Shown here: positions 43,705-52,270 of the stretch, piece after piece
Layout: every line of letters starts with the position of its first letter
Position numbering within the stretch: the stretch's first letter is position 1
From: JBBKWH01 sp037968855
GTDB lineage: Bacteria; Pseudomonadota; Gammaproteobacteria; Pseudomonadales; Moraxellaceae
Length of the DNA: 64,000 nt
NCBI GenBank assembly: GCA_037968855.1
Contig: JBBKWH010000050.1
Location: forward strand, 1-64,000
Direction: 5' to 3'
Translations under genes and position numbers: made by a program
Notes under the pieces: model-generated
Database searches by the model: none
The model's input: the letters and a program-made list of their open reading frames with translations, nothing else
What the model was told of the DNA's origin: nothing

Positions 43705-44484
43705 ATGACCACTGCCACGCTTCCCGCTTTGTTTATTTCGCACGGTGCGCCGACGCTGGCATTGGATGCAGGTCAAGTCGGCCCTGCATTACAGCGGCTG
43801 GCCAGCAACCTACCCAAGCCACGCGCGATTGTGGTGCTGTCGGCACATTGGGAGAGCCATGCGCTAGAGGTATCAACGGGGACGCGACCAGAGACGTGGC
43901 ACGATTTTCGGGGGTTTCCAGCCGAGCTGTATCAGATCCGTTACCCTGCTGCGGGTGATCCTGCCTTGGCCGACCGTGTGATCAGTATGCTCAACATGGC
44001 CGGTTTGGATACTCATGCCAACGCCATGCGGCCACGTGACCATGGCGTGTGGATGCCGCTACTGCATTTGTATCCAGCCGCTGATATTCCAGTGATTCAA
44101 ATCTCTATTCCAGTCAACTTTAATCCGGCACAGCTCAGCTACATCGGCAAGGTCTTAGCACCGTTGCGCGAAGAGCAAATGCTGCTGATTGGTTCTGGCA
44201 GCATTACCCATAACCTGCGTGAATTAAATTGGCAGCAAGAACAGAACCAAACGCCAGCATGGGCCAGCGAATTTCGCAATTGGATCGTGCATATGTTGAG
44301 TAACGATGATCAGGCCAGCGTCTTAAACTGGCTACAACTGGCCCCGCATGCGCGGCGTAATCATCCAACTGATGAGCATCTAAGCCCGCTGTTTTTTGCC
44401 ATGGGTGCAGGGCCGCGATTCTCGCTGGTGCATAGCAGTTTTAGTATGGGCGCGCTGGGCATGGATATTTATCGCTTTGATTGA
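43705..44484 (+). CDS. DODA-type extradiol aromatic ring-opening dioxygenase (YgiD-like)
   Basis: A 259-residue class III (LigB-fold) extradiol dioxygenase of the 4,5-DOPA dioxygenase/YgiD group. Metal-binding His residues occur in FISHGAP and LSAHWESH, and RDHGVWMPLLHLYP and GSITHNLREL are family motifs. E. coli YgiD cleaves L-DOPA at 4,5 in vitro; the natural substrate here is unknown. The ATG is preferred over a TTG nine bases upstream. No aromatic pathway genes flank it. Confidence 0.88.
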   Translation: MTTATLPALFISHGAPTLALDAGQVGPALQRLASNLPKPRAIVVLSAHWESHALEVSTGTRPETWHDFRGFPAELYQIRYPAAGDPALADRVISMLNMAGLDTHANAMRPRDHGVWMPLLHLYPAADIPVIQISIPVNFNPAQLSYIGKVLAPLREEQMLLIGSGSITHNLRELNWQQEQNQTPAWASEFRNWIVHMLSNDDQASVLNWLQLAPHARRNHPTDEHLSPLFFAMGAGPRFSLVHSSFSMGALGMDIYRFD

Positions 44485-44585
44485 GCATGCCTTGCCTAGG
44501 CTAGCCGATGATGCACCTTGCGTGGGCTTGATCATCTGACCAATCTCGCCCATCATTCCTAGCCATCGCCCCGCCATTGGTCGTT

Positions 44586-45395
44586 ATGTTCGATTCACGC
44601 ATCCCTGTTGATCTCATTCCGCTGCTTGATGCAGAACTACCGCAAACCCAATGCGGGTTGTGTGGTCATCCTGCGGGATGCTTGCCCTATGCAACCGCTA
44701 TGGTTGAGCAACATGAGCCTGCCAATAAATGCGTCCCCGGCGGTCAGCCGGTCGCAGATCGTTTGGCTCAATTGCTGGGACGTCCCGCACAAGTAGTCGA
44801 TCCAAGCGACTGGCCAATTGCTGCTGATGGCCGCCCCCAACGAGTGATCGCGTATATTCGTGAAGACGAATGCATTGGCTGCACCAAATGCCTCGATGCT
44901 TGTCCGGTTGATGCAATTATTGGCAGTGGCAAGCTGATGCACACTGTGTTGACCCAAGACTGTACCGGCTGCGAGCTGTGTATTCCGCCTTGTCCGGTTG
45001 ATTGTATTGATTTGATTCCAACCACCACACTGCCGAGTGCAATAGAGCAACGGCAGCTTGCCGACCACTTACGCCAACGCTATCAAGCCCACATGCTGCG
45101 CGATGCTCAGCGCGCCCAAGATCGTCGTGCCAAACGTGCGCCCGTGCTGTCGGCCAAACCTGTCACCGTTGCCAATCATGCCACTCTTACGGCAACCAGC
45201 ATATCCTCTACACCCAATGACCAACCAACTGCCCAAACAGCCAACCAAGATCCGGCCATGATGGTGCAAATGGCCACGCTACGCAGTCAAATCAGCAAAC
45301 TACAACGGCAGCTTAAGGCCTATCCAGATGACACCAGCCGCTTGGCACAACTGGCCGAGGCCCAGCAACGTTTGCAAGTCCTGAGCGAACCGTGA
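44586..45395 (+). CDS. RnfB-like ferredoxin, standalone
   Basis: A 269-residue protein with RnfB features: an N-terminal 4Fe-4S domain (residues ~10-55) with LPQTQCGLCGHPAGCLPYA and a later Cys, followed by two ferredoxin clusters, CIGCTKCLDACPVDAI and CTGCELCIPPCPVDCI. The N-terminal membrane helix of true RnfB is lacking. From ~residue 150 an Ala/Thr/Gln-rich linker leads to a predicted coiled coil (MATLRSQISKLQRQLKAY). No rnfA, C, D, G or E is present; nth follows 10 bases later, as it does after full rnf operons. It may be an electron carrier to an unidentified partner. Confidence 0.85.
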   Translation: MFDSRIPVDLIPLLDAELPQTQCGLCGHPAGCLPYATAMVEQHEPANKCVPGGQPVADRLAQLLGRPAQVVDPSDWPIAADGRPQRVIAYIREDECIGCTKCLDACPVDAIIGSGKLMHTVLTQDCTGCELCIPPCPVDCIDLIPTTTLPSAIEQRQLADHLRQRYQAHMLRDAQRAQDRRAKRAPVLSAKPVTVANHATLTATSISSTPNDQPTAQTANQDPAMMVQMATLRSQISKLQRQLKAYPDDTSRLAQLAEAQQRLQVLSEP

Positions 45396-45405
45396 GATCA
45401 CCATC

Positions 45406-46068
45406 ATGAGCAAAAGAATGACCGCTGCACAAATCGAAGAATTTTTTGCACGCCTTAAGCATGAGCGCCCAGAGCCACGCACCGAACTGGCTTATAACTC
45501 ACCATTTGAGCTGCTTATCGCGGTGATTTTGTCCGCGCAAGCCACAGACGTGAGTGTCAACAAAGCCACCGCCAAGCTCTACCCGATTGCTAATACACCC
45601 GCTGCCATTGCCGCTTTAGGGGTTGATGGGTTAAAGCCCTATATCAAAACCATTGGCTTGTATAACAGCAAAGCTGAAAACGTGATTAAAACCTGCCACA
45701 TGTTGCTTGAGCGTCATCAAGGTGAAGTGCCACAAACCAGAGAAGCCTTGCAAGCCCTTGCAGGCGTCGGGCGCAAAACCGCCAATGTGGTACTCAATAC
45801 CGCATTTGGCCAACCCACCATGGCGGTTGATACCCATATTTTTAGAGTGAGTAATCGCACTGGTTTAGCACCAGCAAAAACAGTCGATGCCGTCGAGCAA
45901 GTGTTATTAAAGGTCATCCCTAGCCATTATTTGATGGACGCACATCACTGGTTAATTTTGCATGGTCGCTATACCTGCAAGGCGCGCAACCCACAGTGCG
46001 GCGACTGTCTGGTCAGTGATTTATGCCAATGGCCAGATCAAGCCGAACACGCCAATACCACGGCATGA
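45406..46068 (+). CDS. nth: Endonuclease III
   Basis: Nth is a DNA glycosylase/AP lyase that removes oxidised pyrimidines. The 220-residue protein has the helix-hairpin-helix LAGVGRKTANVVLN with catalytic Lys124, Asp142 in MAVDTHIFRVSN, and the C-terminal 4Fe-4S loop C-x6-C-x2-C-x5-C (CKARNPQCGDCLVSDLC). It lies 10 bases after the RnfB-like gene, presumably in the same transcript, and converges on the next gene with 13 bases between. Confidence 0.96.
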   Translation: MSKRMTAAQIEEFFARLKHERPEPRTELAYNSPFELLIAVILSAQATDVSVNKATAKLYPIANTPAAIAALGVDGLKPYIKTIGLYNSKAENVIKTCHMLLERHQGEVPQTREALQALAGVGRKTANVVLNTAFGQPTMAVDTHIFRVSNRTGLAPAKTVDAVEQVLLKVIPSHYLMDAHHWLILHGRYTCKARNPQCGDCLVSDLCQWPDQAEHANTTA

Positions 46069-46081
46069 CGCTAGACAGGTT

Positions 46082-47365
46082 TTAGTGCTTGCTCGGTTTG
46101 GCCGACTGCACAGGCGGCAAATCCATCGCCTCGGCCGAGACCGGTACGACAGCAGCGGCATTCGGATCGCTAAGCAAAAATGTCATCCGACGATTACGAA
46201 ACCGTCCTTGTGAGGTACTATTATCTGCAACGGGCTGGCTTTGGCCACGACCCATCGCATTGAGCTGTTTGGCCAAAACACCTTGCTCGACCCAGTAGGC
46301 TTTGATCGCATCGGCACGACGTTGTGATAAATCAAGATTATAAGCTACCGATCCCATGTTGTCGGTATAGCCCACAATATCCAAATGCACCTCTGGTTGA
46401 TCCTTCAGCCATAAGGCCATCCGATTCAAAATCGGTTTATTGGCTTCTGGAATAATCGCTTGATCAAAGGCAAAGTTAATCACCTGTGTGTTGAGCACAC
46501 GCAACATGTCAATCGGACGGCGATCACCGTCAGGCAGGGTTTCTAATAAGCGATTGGCCAGCGCCAAACTGCGCTGTGTTTCAGTAGACTCATCAATCTC
46601 GGGTAAGGCCGACAGGGTAAAGGACTGTCCAACCAACTCCCGCAAGGCCACTTGAATCTGCTCTGCATCACGTGGTGTTGCTGCATTCACGGTCAAAGCA
46701 CCATTTGGGCCAATCACGGTGTCTTCGGACAACCAATCATCATTGTTTAATGCCAACAATACATTGGGCCGGTTTTTGATGACTTGCAACAACAATCTAA
46801 AGGTATCCAAATCAATCAACTGGGTGTTGTAAGCCGGATCAATCAGCCATTGGCATTGCGACGACATCGGTGTTAATGCCGCATCAATGTACTCAACCAA
46901 AATACGCCGCGTGGTTTGATTGCCCACTGCACCAGAACAACCGACCAACACGCCTTGCTCATCCGTCACCAGATTTAACTGCGCGGGATACACTACATCA
47001 TGCGTTACCGGATGAACCATCGGCGACTCTATGGGTTGCGCCACCGTTGGCAATGCATGTGCCTGCTCTCTAGGTTGTGTTTGGGCAGGTCTATCCGCTG
47101 TCTTGGCATACCATGCCACGCTGCCTGCAATCACCACAATCACCACCAAAAAACGCAACAGGCTACTGCGTGCACGACCCGTTTGCTGTGCTAAACCATG
47201 CAAAGGCATCACAGGACGAGGTACAGCGGATAATAACGGCGATTTGGGGACAATCACGGACGCGGGCTCCATTTGCTTGTTGTATAGCGGCATCGGGTAT
47301 GAGGGGTCGACCAGACACAACTCAACACCATCACGCCTATACTGCGTGATTGGCTTAAACAGCAT
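46082..47365 (-). CDS. OmpA-domain protein with a single inner-membrane helix
   Basis: A 427-residue protein with a ~65-residue cytoplasmic segment, one membrane helix (residues ~68-87, LLRFLVVIVVIAGSVAWYA), a ~200-residue periplasmic part of uncertain fold (possibly BON-like, with VNAATPRDAEQIQVALRELV) and a C-terminal OmpA domain (~290-405). The OmpA domain has FAFDQAIIPEANKPILNRMA, GYTDNMGSVAYNLDLSQRRADAI with the Asp and Arg that bind diaminopimelate, and GRFRNRRM. It is likely an inner-membrane-anchored peptidoglycan binder, as in TagL or OmpATb-like proteins. No secretion-system genes adjoin it. Confidence 0.82.
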   Translation of the reverse strand: MLFKPITQYRRDGVELCLVDPSYPMPLYNKQMEPASVIVPKSPLLSAVPRPVMPLHGLAQQTGRARSSLLRFLVVIVVIAGSVAWYAKTADRPAQTQPREQAHALPTVAQPIESPMVHPVTHDVVYPAQLNLVTDEQGVLVGCSGAVGNQTTRRILVEYIDAALTPMSSQCQWLIDPAYNTQLIDLDTFRLLLQVIKNRPNVLLALNNDDWLSEDTVIGPNGALTVNAATPRDAEQIQVALRELVGQSFTLSALPEIDESTETQRSLALANRLLETLPDGDRRPIDMLRVLNTQVINFAFDQAIIPEANKPILNRMALWLKDQPEVHLDIVGYTDNMGSVAYNLDLSQRRADAIKAYWVEQGVLAKQLNAMGRGQSQPVADNSTSQGRFRNRRMTFLLSDPNAAAVVPVSAEAMDLPPVQSAKPSKH

Positions 47366-47434
47366 TATGGATTTTAAGAGAAATATCTAGTCACAATTAC
47401 TGACCAATTTGTATTTTCATTGCTCTGGTTGTTC

Positions 47435-47467
47435 AAAAACTCAGGCATCGTGTATCCAATGCCTGAG
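47435..47467 (-). terminator. Terminator after the GH26 gene
   Basis: On the minus strand CTCAGGCAT pairs exactly with ATGCCTGAG around a 10-base loop, followed by TTTTT. It lies about 100 bases after the GH26 stop and isolates the OmpA-like gene. Confidence 0.8.
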
Positions 47468-47566
47468 CGATCATCAATTGTACTGACAATGTCATGACAA
47501 TCCTACTGCCTGACGGCATACATGCCTCATGTGCACGACTGACGCACGCCTCACTATTCCTTGCAC

Positions 47567-48937
47567 TTACTGACCTGCCACGACCGTGGAGGTAATCAAA
47601 TCCAAACTTTGCTGCAACCGCGCAGCCCTTGCATGTGCAGGCAATGCCAACAGACCCGCACGCTCTTGCGCCAACACGCTGTGTCCCACTTGAACAGGCA
47701 AGCGGGCCAACACAGGCACTCGCTCACTGCGACACGCCAATGCCGCAGACGATGTAGATGAGACCGAATTCGTTGACCATTGATCCCATTGATCATTGAG
47801 CCATGCCAACCACGAGGTGGATTGCGGTTGACTCATCCGACGCAACTGACGCTGTACACGGCGTTGATGTGGACTGACCCACGCAGTCATGCCTGTACTT
47901 AACGGGGTAAATTGACCACTGTAAATTTGCTGTGACATCACCTGACGATACGCATCCATGCCGGTATTGGCTTGGCCATTTTGCGCTGTTGAGTTGAGCG
48001 ACCAACTGAGCTCTTTGTTGATGTTGAACCAACTCACCGCCTGAATTGCTGGATAATCGCTGGGAATACGGCCATACATATCAGCAACCCAAGCAGACTT
48101 GCTCTCGTTGGCATCGCTATTGTTGCCATTTTGGCCATAGCTACTACGTGGCGTATCCGAAGGCTCAGCCGATGCCACCTCTGCCAATAAGACTGGCTTG
48201 TTGACAAAGTTGGTCACCAACTTGACGTAGGGCACGCTAAAGGTTTCATCAAAGCTTTTCCAACGGCTAAAGCTGTAGTTACTGCCCCAGTTATAGCCAT
48301 CTAGTCCTGTCCAATCGACCACATCATCACCGGGATAGTAACGGGTCACATCGTTGTAGCTATCGACATCAACATTATTGGCACACCAGACCCACTCAAC
48401 ATTGCTGACGCCTGCGGCTGCAAAGCGTGCATGCACATAGCGCCATGCTGCACGTAGCCCATTAGGATCATTGCCCCACGGATACCAATTGCCATTAAAC
48501 TCGTGTGCAAAGCGTAACAACACGGTTGGTGTCTGGTTGCTCGGATATTTGCCCTGCCAGCTTTTAAGACCAGCAATCCATGTGTCTAGATAGCTGTCCC
48601 ACTCACCTGCGGTAATTTCGCCCAATAGATTGACCCGTCGTGCGCTGATCACCGGCATTAAGGTGATCATCGGCGTGGCTTGCTGTGACACGATATTGCT
48701 GGCTTGATATTTCAGTTGATTGGACCATGTGTAGTCAAAACTGGTAAACAGGTTGACCACGGCAAGACCGGTATTACCATCTTGTTTAAACTCGCTGATT
48801 CGAGTGGTATTCCAGCCATCGCCGGGGATATACGCACCGGTCATGGGTGCGGCTAACAGCGGCCCACTGGCAAACAAGCACAGCAGACTGCTTGCCCAAA
48901 TGGACTGATACGCAACAGATTGAACCTTCCCGTTCAT
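47567..48937 (-). CDS. Secreted glycoside hydrolase family 26 protein
   Basis: A 456-residue exported enzyme. The start is fixed by GAGGAG 7 bases upstream and gives a signal peptide (residues ~1-30, ending LLAA-PM). The GH26 domain (~31-340) carries acid/base Glu146 (RFAHEFNGNWYPWG) and nucleophile Glu253 (PVLLAEVASAEPS), with W-rich subsite motifs such as VEWVWCANN and WFNINKELSW. GH26 enzymes are mostly beta-mannanases, with some glucanases and xylanases; the substrate is not clear here. The last ~90 residues are Ser/Ala/Gln-rich without a recognised domain. It is monocistronic, with no sugar-uptake genes nearby. Confidence 0.87.
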   Translation of the reverse strand: MNGKVQSVAYQSIWASSLLCLFASGPLLAAPMTGAYIPGDGWNTTRISEFKQDGNTGLAVVNLFTSFDYTWSNQLKYQASNIVSQQATPMITLMPVISARRVNLLGEITAGEWDSYLDTWIAGLKSWQGKYPSNQTPTVLLRFAHEFNGNWYPWGNDPNGLRAAWRYVHARFAAAGVSNVEWVWCANNVDVDSYNDVTRYYPGDDVVDWTGLDGYNWGSNYSFSRWKSFDETFSVPYVKLVTNFVNKPVLLAEVASAEPSDTPRSSYGQNGNNSDANESKSAWVADMYGRIPSDYPAIQAVSWFNINKELSWSLNSTAQNGQANTGMDAYRQVMSQQIYSGQFTPLSTGMTAWVSPHQRRVQRQLRRMSQPQSTSWLAWLNDQWDQWSTNSVSSTSSAALACRSERVPVLARLPVQVGHSVLAQERAGLLALPAHARAARLQQSLDLITSTVVAGQ

Positions 48938-49106
48938 GATGTCACTCCTCATGGCATTATTGTTCGATCTGGCCAGTTGACTGACCATAAATAGACTGTA
49001 GACCGATGTGAGATAAAGGCCAGTAAAAAGTGATCAAATACTCAACAAAATAAAAAATAAAGCAGTTTACTTCACCTATCAAACAGCCATTAAAGCTAAA
49101 ATAAAC

Positions 49107-49130
49107 AAAACCCCCGCCTAAGCGAGGGTC
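49107..49130 (-). terminator. Terminator after adk
   Basis: On the minus strand CCCTCGC pairs with GCGGGGG (one T-G) around a 4-base loop, followed by TTTTG. It lies about 30 bases after the adk stop. Confidence 0.75.
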
Positions 49131-49161
49131 AGTCTGTCAGCAACAGGTCAATCAGATCGGA

Positions 49162-49815
49162 TTAACGATCCAAAATACCAAACAGATGTGCTTTGACATT
49201 GTCGATCTGATCCATGCCATCCAGCTTGTCGTAGCTCGGTGCATTTTCGCCAGATGCAGCACGCGATTGATAAAAACCGACCAACTGTTCGGTTTCTTGA
49301 TGATAAGAACCCAAACGTTTGCGAATGGTCTCTTCCACGTCATCAGGACGCTGAATCAAGTCGTCGCCCGTCACGTCGTCTTTGCCATCGACTTTGGGTG
49401 GGTTATACACCAAGTGATAAACCCGACCCGATGCCGCATGTTGACGGCGACCGGACAGACGCTTGACGATTTCTTCGTCTGGCACGTCAATCTCAATCAC
49501 ATGATCAATGCCAATCTGGGCATTTTCGAGCGCTTCTGCTTGCGGAATGGTGCGTGGAAAGCCGTCAAAAATACAACCATTGACGCAATCTGGCTGAGCC
49601 AAACGATCTTTGACCAGACCAATAATCAAGTCATCAGAAACCAAACCACCGTTGTCCATAACGGTCTTGGCCTGAAGACCCAACGCAGTTCCTTCACGAA
49701 TGGCTGCACGCAGCATATCGCCGGTGGAGATCTGAGGAATGTTGTAACGCTGACAAATCAGTTGGGCTTGAGTGCCTTTACCTGCGCCAGGTGGGCCAAG
49801 AAGGATGATACGCAT
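49162..49815 (-). CDS. adk: Adenylate kinase
   Basis: Adk interconverts ATP plus AMP with two ADP. The 217-residue long form starts MRIILLGPPGAGKGTQAQLI (P-loop), with the NMP-binding ISTGDMLRAAI, DGFPRTIPQAEAL and a non-zinc LID domain (GRRQHAASGRVYHLVYNPPKVDGKDDVTGDDLIQRPDD). A GAGGA site lies about 10 bases before the ATG. It stands between ccmI and its own terminator. Confidence 0.97.
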   Translation of the reverse strand: MRIILLGPPGAGKGTQAQLICQRYNIPQISTGDMLRAAIREGTALGLQAKTVMDNGGLVSDDLIIGLVKDRLAQPDCVNGCIFDGFPRTIPQAEALENAQIGIDHVIEIDVPDEEIVKRLSGRRQHAASGRVYHLVYNPPKVDGKDDVTGDDLIQRPDDVEETIRKRLGSYHQETEQLVGFYQSRAASGENAPSYDKLDGMDQIDNVKAHLFGILDR

Positions 49816-49917
49816 AAGGCGTCCTCGTCAAAAAAACAAAAGTCAAAAACCAAAATTTGATTCAAAATTGCTGCCAAGATACCGCCGGTCTTGATCAGAC
49901 TCAAGCGATTTTGTCTC

Positions 49918-51183
49918 TTAGCGCATTTGATCAATCTTTAGCGTCAAGCGTTGCGCCGATCCAATCGGCACAGGTAAGGACTCAAAATCGCCTGCTTCGG
50001 CAATCGCATTGCCGGTATGACTGATTCGCGCACCTACCACCAACGGAATATTTTGGGCACGTGCTGACGATATCGTCCGTCCAGCCATCATGGAGGTTGC
50101 ATCCGACAATGCCACCACTAACGGTTGACCAGCTATTAACTCGCTCACACCAAGCTTTTGTGCAGCATACGGTATTGGCGGCCCTTGCAAGGCACGCGCA
50201 TACACAAACAACTGATCGGTAGGCTGCAACTTGGCCAGCAATGCCGGATCAACCAACACCTCAACCTCTAGGCGACTACTCGCAGCCGCTTGCATCTCGA
50301 CTTGTGCTTTGGCAATCGCATCATCCAACTGCGCAATAGCAGCGCCCGCCCCTGAAGGATCTTCGGCTTGGCGCAAGGTTTTTAAACGGGTCAGGTAATC
50401 AATTGCTTGCGGATATTCTGCCGCACGATAGCTACCCATCGCCAATAGCATTAACGCGCCTTCGTGCGTCGGTTGACGTGCCAAAATCTGCGACACAATC
50501 TGACGAGCGGTGGCGTCCAATTTACCTTCTTGGCTAAAAAAGCGCATCTGCGCATACGTCATGCCAATCTGGTCATTGGTTGGCGCTAGGCGGTAGGCTC
50601 GCGCCAATGCTTGCAATGCTGGCTCAATCGCCTCTGCCGCAGTATACGCTTGTGACAACACCAGCCAACGCTGTGCATCTAAAGGATGCTGATACAGATT
50701 TTGCTGCATGGCTTGCAACAAGCCCACACCATCTTTGGCTTGCGCTTCGGTTGGACGCTCTAACTGGCCAGTCAACAATTGATCAGCAACTGGCCCATGT
50801 TGATCAAGTGCCGCCCAATAGGCATATAGAGCCTGCCGATCACTCAAGACCGCATAAGCCAGAATCGAAAATATAGGTACCCACAAAAACACCATCACCA
50901 ACACCAAACGCGGTAACGGGCGTTGAGGCGTGCCAATTTCATCAGCACTAACTGCCAGCAATTGACGCTCTAGCTCGGTTTTTTGTTCCAAATAACTGGC
51001 ATCGTCTAGACGGCCAGCAGCATGGTCGCCATCTAACTCGGCCAAACGCTCCCGAAACACCGAGACATTCAGCTCTACCAAACTGACCCGTTGACGGGCC
51101 GGACGCAGCCACGGCCACACCACCACCAGCGCCAACAACAGCACCAATAATAGCGCTGACAGGACAAACAGACTCAAGGTCAT
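49918..51183 (-). CDS. ccmI: Cytochrome c biogenesis protein CcmI
   Basis: CcmI presents apocytochrome c to the CcmFH haem lyase. The 421-residue protein has an N-terminal membrane helix (residues ~3-24), a short cytoplasmic segment with FRERLAELDGDHAAGRLDDASYLEQKTELERQLLA (typical CcmI), a second helix (~92-112) and a periplasmic TPR region (~140-280) followed by a C-terminal beta domain that ends TLKIDQMR. Its start overlaps the ccmH stop by four bases. Confidence 0.92.
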   Translation of the reverse strand: MTLSLFVLSALLLVLLLALVVVWPWLRPARQRVSLVELNVSVFRERLAELDGDHAAGRLDDASYLEQKTELERQLLAVSADEIGTPQRPLPRLVLVMVFLWVPIFSILAYAVLSDRQALYAYWAALDQHGPVADQLLTGQLERPTEAQAKDGVGLLQAMQQNLYQHPLDAQRWLVLSQAYTAAEAIEPALQALARAYRLAPTNDQIGMTYAQMRFFSQEGKLDATARQIVSQILARQPTHEGALMLLAMGSYRAAEYPQAIDYLTRLKTLRQAEDPSGAGAAIAQLDDAIAKAQVEMQAAASSRLEVEVLVDPALLAKLQPTDQLFVYARALQGPPIPYAAQKLGVSELIAGQPLVVALSDATSMMAGRTISSARAQNIPLVVGARISHTGNAIAEAGDFESLPVPIGSAQRLTLKIDQMR

Positions 51184-51695
51184 TGTTGCTCTCCATCGCG
51201 TACGCGTGTTGCCAATAACTGATCTAACTTTGCTTGCTCAGCGGCGCTTAAACCGACAGCTTTGGGCCGACGCTGACTGCGCCGACGAACCATCAACAAC
51301 CATCCTGTCAATGCCAAAACCAGTAGTACAGGTGGCATAAACCATAAAATCCAAGTCGAGGGACGGACTGGTGGACGATAGCTAATAAAGTCGCCATAGC
51401 GCTCGGACATATAGTCACGAATCTGCTGATCCGACTGACCATCTTTGACCAGTTCGTAGGTTTTTTGCTTGAGGTCTTGGGCAATCGGCGCATCTGATCC
51501 AGCCAAATTTTGGTTTTGGCATTTTGGACAACGTAGCTCTTCGATCATGGCGCGATACTGTGCTTCTTGCGCTGGATTATTAAACTGATGCACATCAACC
51601 TGCGCCACGCTATAGCTGGCTGTCCAACCGAACAGGACCAGCACCAGCATGATCAACCGTTGAGACAGCTTGGGGTTCACACTGACTAGGCGCAT
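51180..51695 (-). CDS. ccmH: Cytochrome c biogenesis protein CcmH
   Basis: CcmH is a membrane thioredoxin-like protein that reduces apocytochrome c cysteines and works with CcmF. The 171-residue protein has a signal/anchor at the N-terminus, the LRCPKCQNQNLAGSDAPIAQDL motif with the redox CxxC, SERYGDFISYRPPV and a C-terminal membrane helix (WILWFMPPVLLVLALTGWLL). The start at MRLVSVNPKLS overlaps ccmG by 10 bases; the frame is open 23 residues further upstream inside ccmG. Confidence 0.94.
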   Translation of the reverse strand: MRLVSVNPKLSQRLIMLVLVLFGWTASYSVAQVDVHQFNNPAQEAQYRAMIEELRCPKCQNQNLAGSDAPIAQDLKQKTYELVKDGQSDQQIRDYMSERYGDFISYRPPVRPSTWILWFMPPVLLVLALTGWLLMVRRRSQRRPKAVGLSAAEQAKLDQLLATRVRDGEQQ

Positions 51696-52270
51696 TGCAT
51701 TTGCTCCTTGTCCGCTTGACCTGCCGCGAGAGCATCCAAACAAGGCTTTAGGCGTTGCTGCCAATTGTCTTGATCAATCACGCCCACCAAATGCAGTCGA
51801 ATCTGGCCAGACTGATCCACAATAAAACTCTCAGGCGCACCAGTTAAACCCAAATCCAAGCCAAGACTACCCGCTTGGTCTTGCAGATTAAGTACAAAGG
51901 GATTGCCATGCTTGGCCAAATAAGTCAGCGCATCGGCAGGCTCGTCTTTGTAGTTAACGCCAACCAACACCACACCCTGCTCGGCCAATGACTTGAGCAT
52001 CGGATGCTCAACCAAACAGCTCGGACACCACGACCCCCACACGTTCAGCACATAGGACGTTTTGGGCAAATCGGCTGGCGTACGCAGCGTACCATCGGCC
52101 AAGTCAGGCAAGCTAAACGCAGGCAGCGGTTTATTGTTGGCGGTGTTGACCTGCACCGTTGGATCATCGCCTAAACGACTTCCCAATAGTGCAGCCAAAC
52201 CCACAAACATCAGCAACGGAATAACCCACAGCCACAAGCGACTTTTGCTTGGTTTTTGAGCCTCACTCAT
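51686..52270 (-). CDS. ccmG: Thiol:disulfide interchange protein CcmG/DsbE
   Basis: A 194-residue membrane-anchored periplasmic thioredoxin that keeps CcmH or apocytochrome cysteines reduced. An N-terminal helix (residues ~12-30) precedes the thioredoxin domain with VLNVWGSWCPSCLVEHPML (WCPSC active site), GVNYKDEPADALTYL and the cis-Pro motif LTGAPESFIVD. It overlaps both ccmF and ccmH by a few bases, so the genes are translationally coupled. Confidence 0.95.
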   Translation of the reverse strand: MSEAQKPSKSRLWLWVIPLLMFVGLAALLGSRLGDDPTVQVNTANNKPLPAFSLPDLADGTLRTPADLPKTSYVLNVWGSWCPSCLVEHPMLKSLAEQGVVLVGVNYKDEPADALTYLAKHGNPFVLNLQDQAGSLGLDLGLTGAPESFIVDQSGQIRLHLVGVIDQDNWQQRLKPCLDALAAGQADKEQMQCA

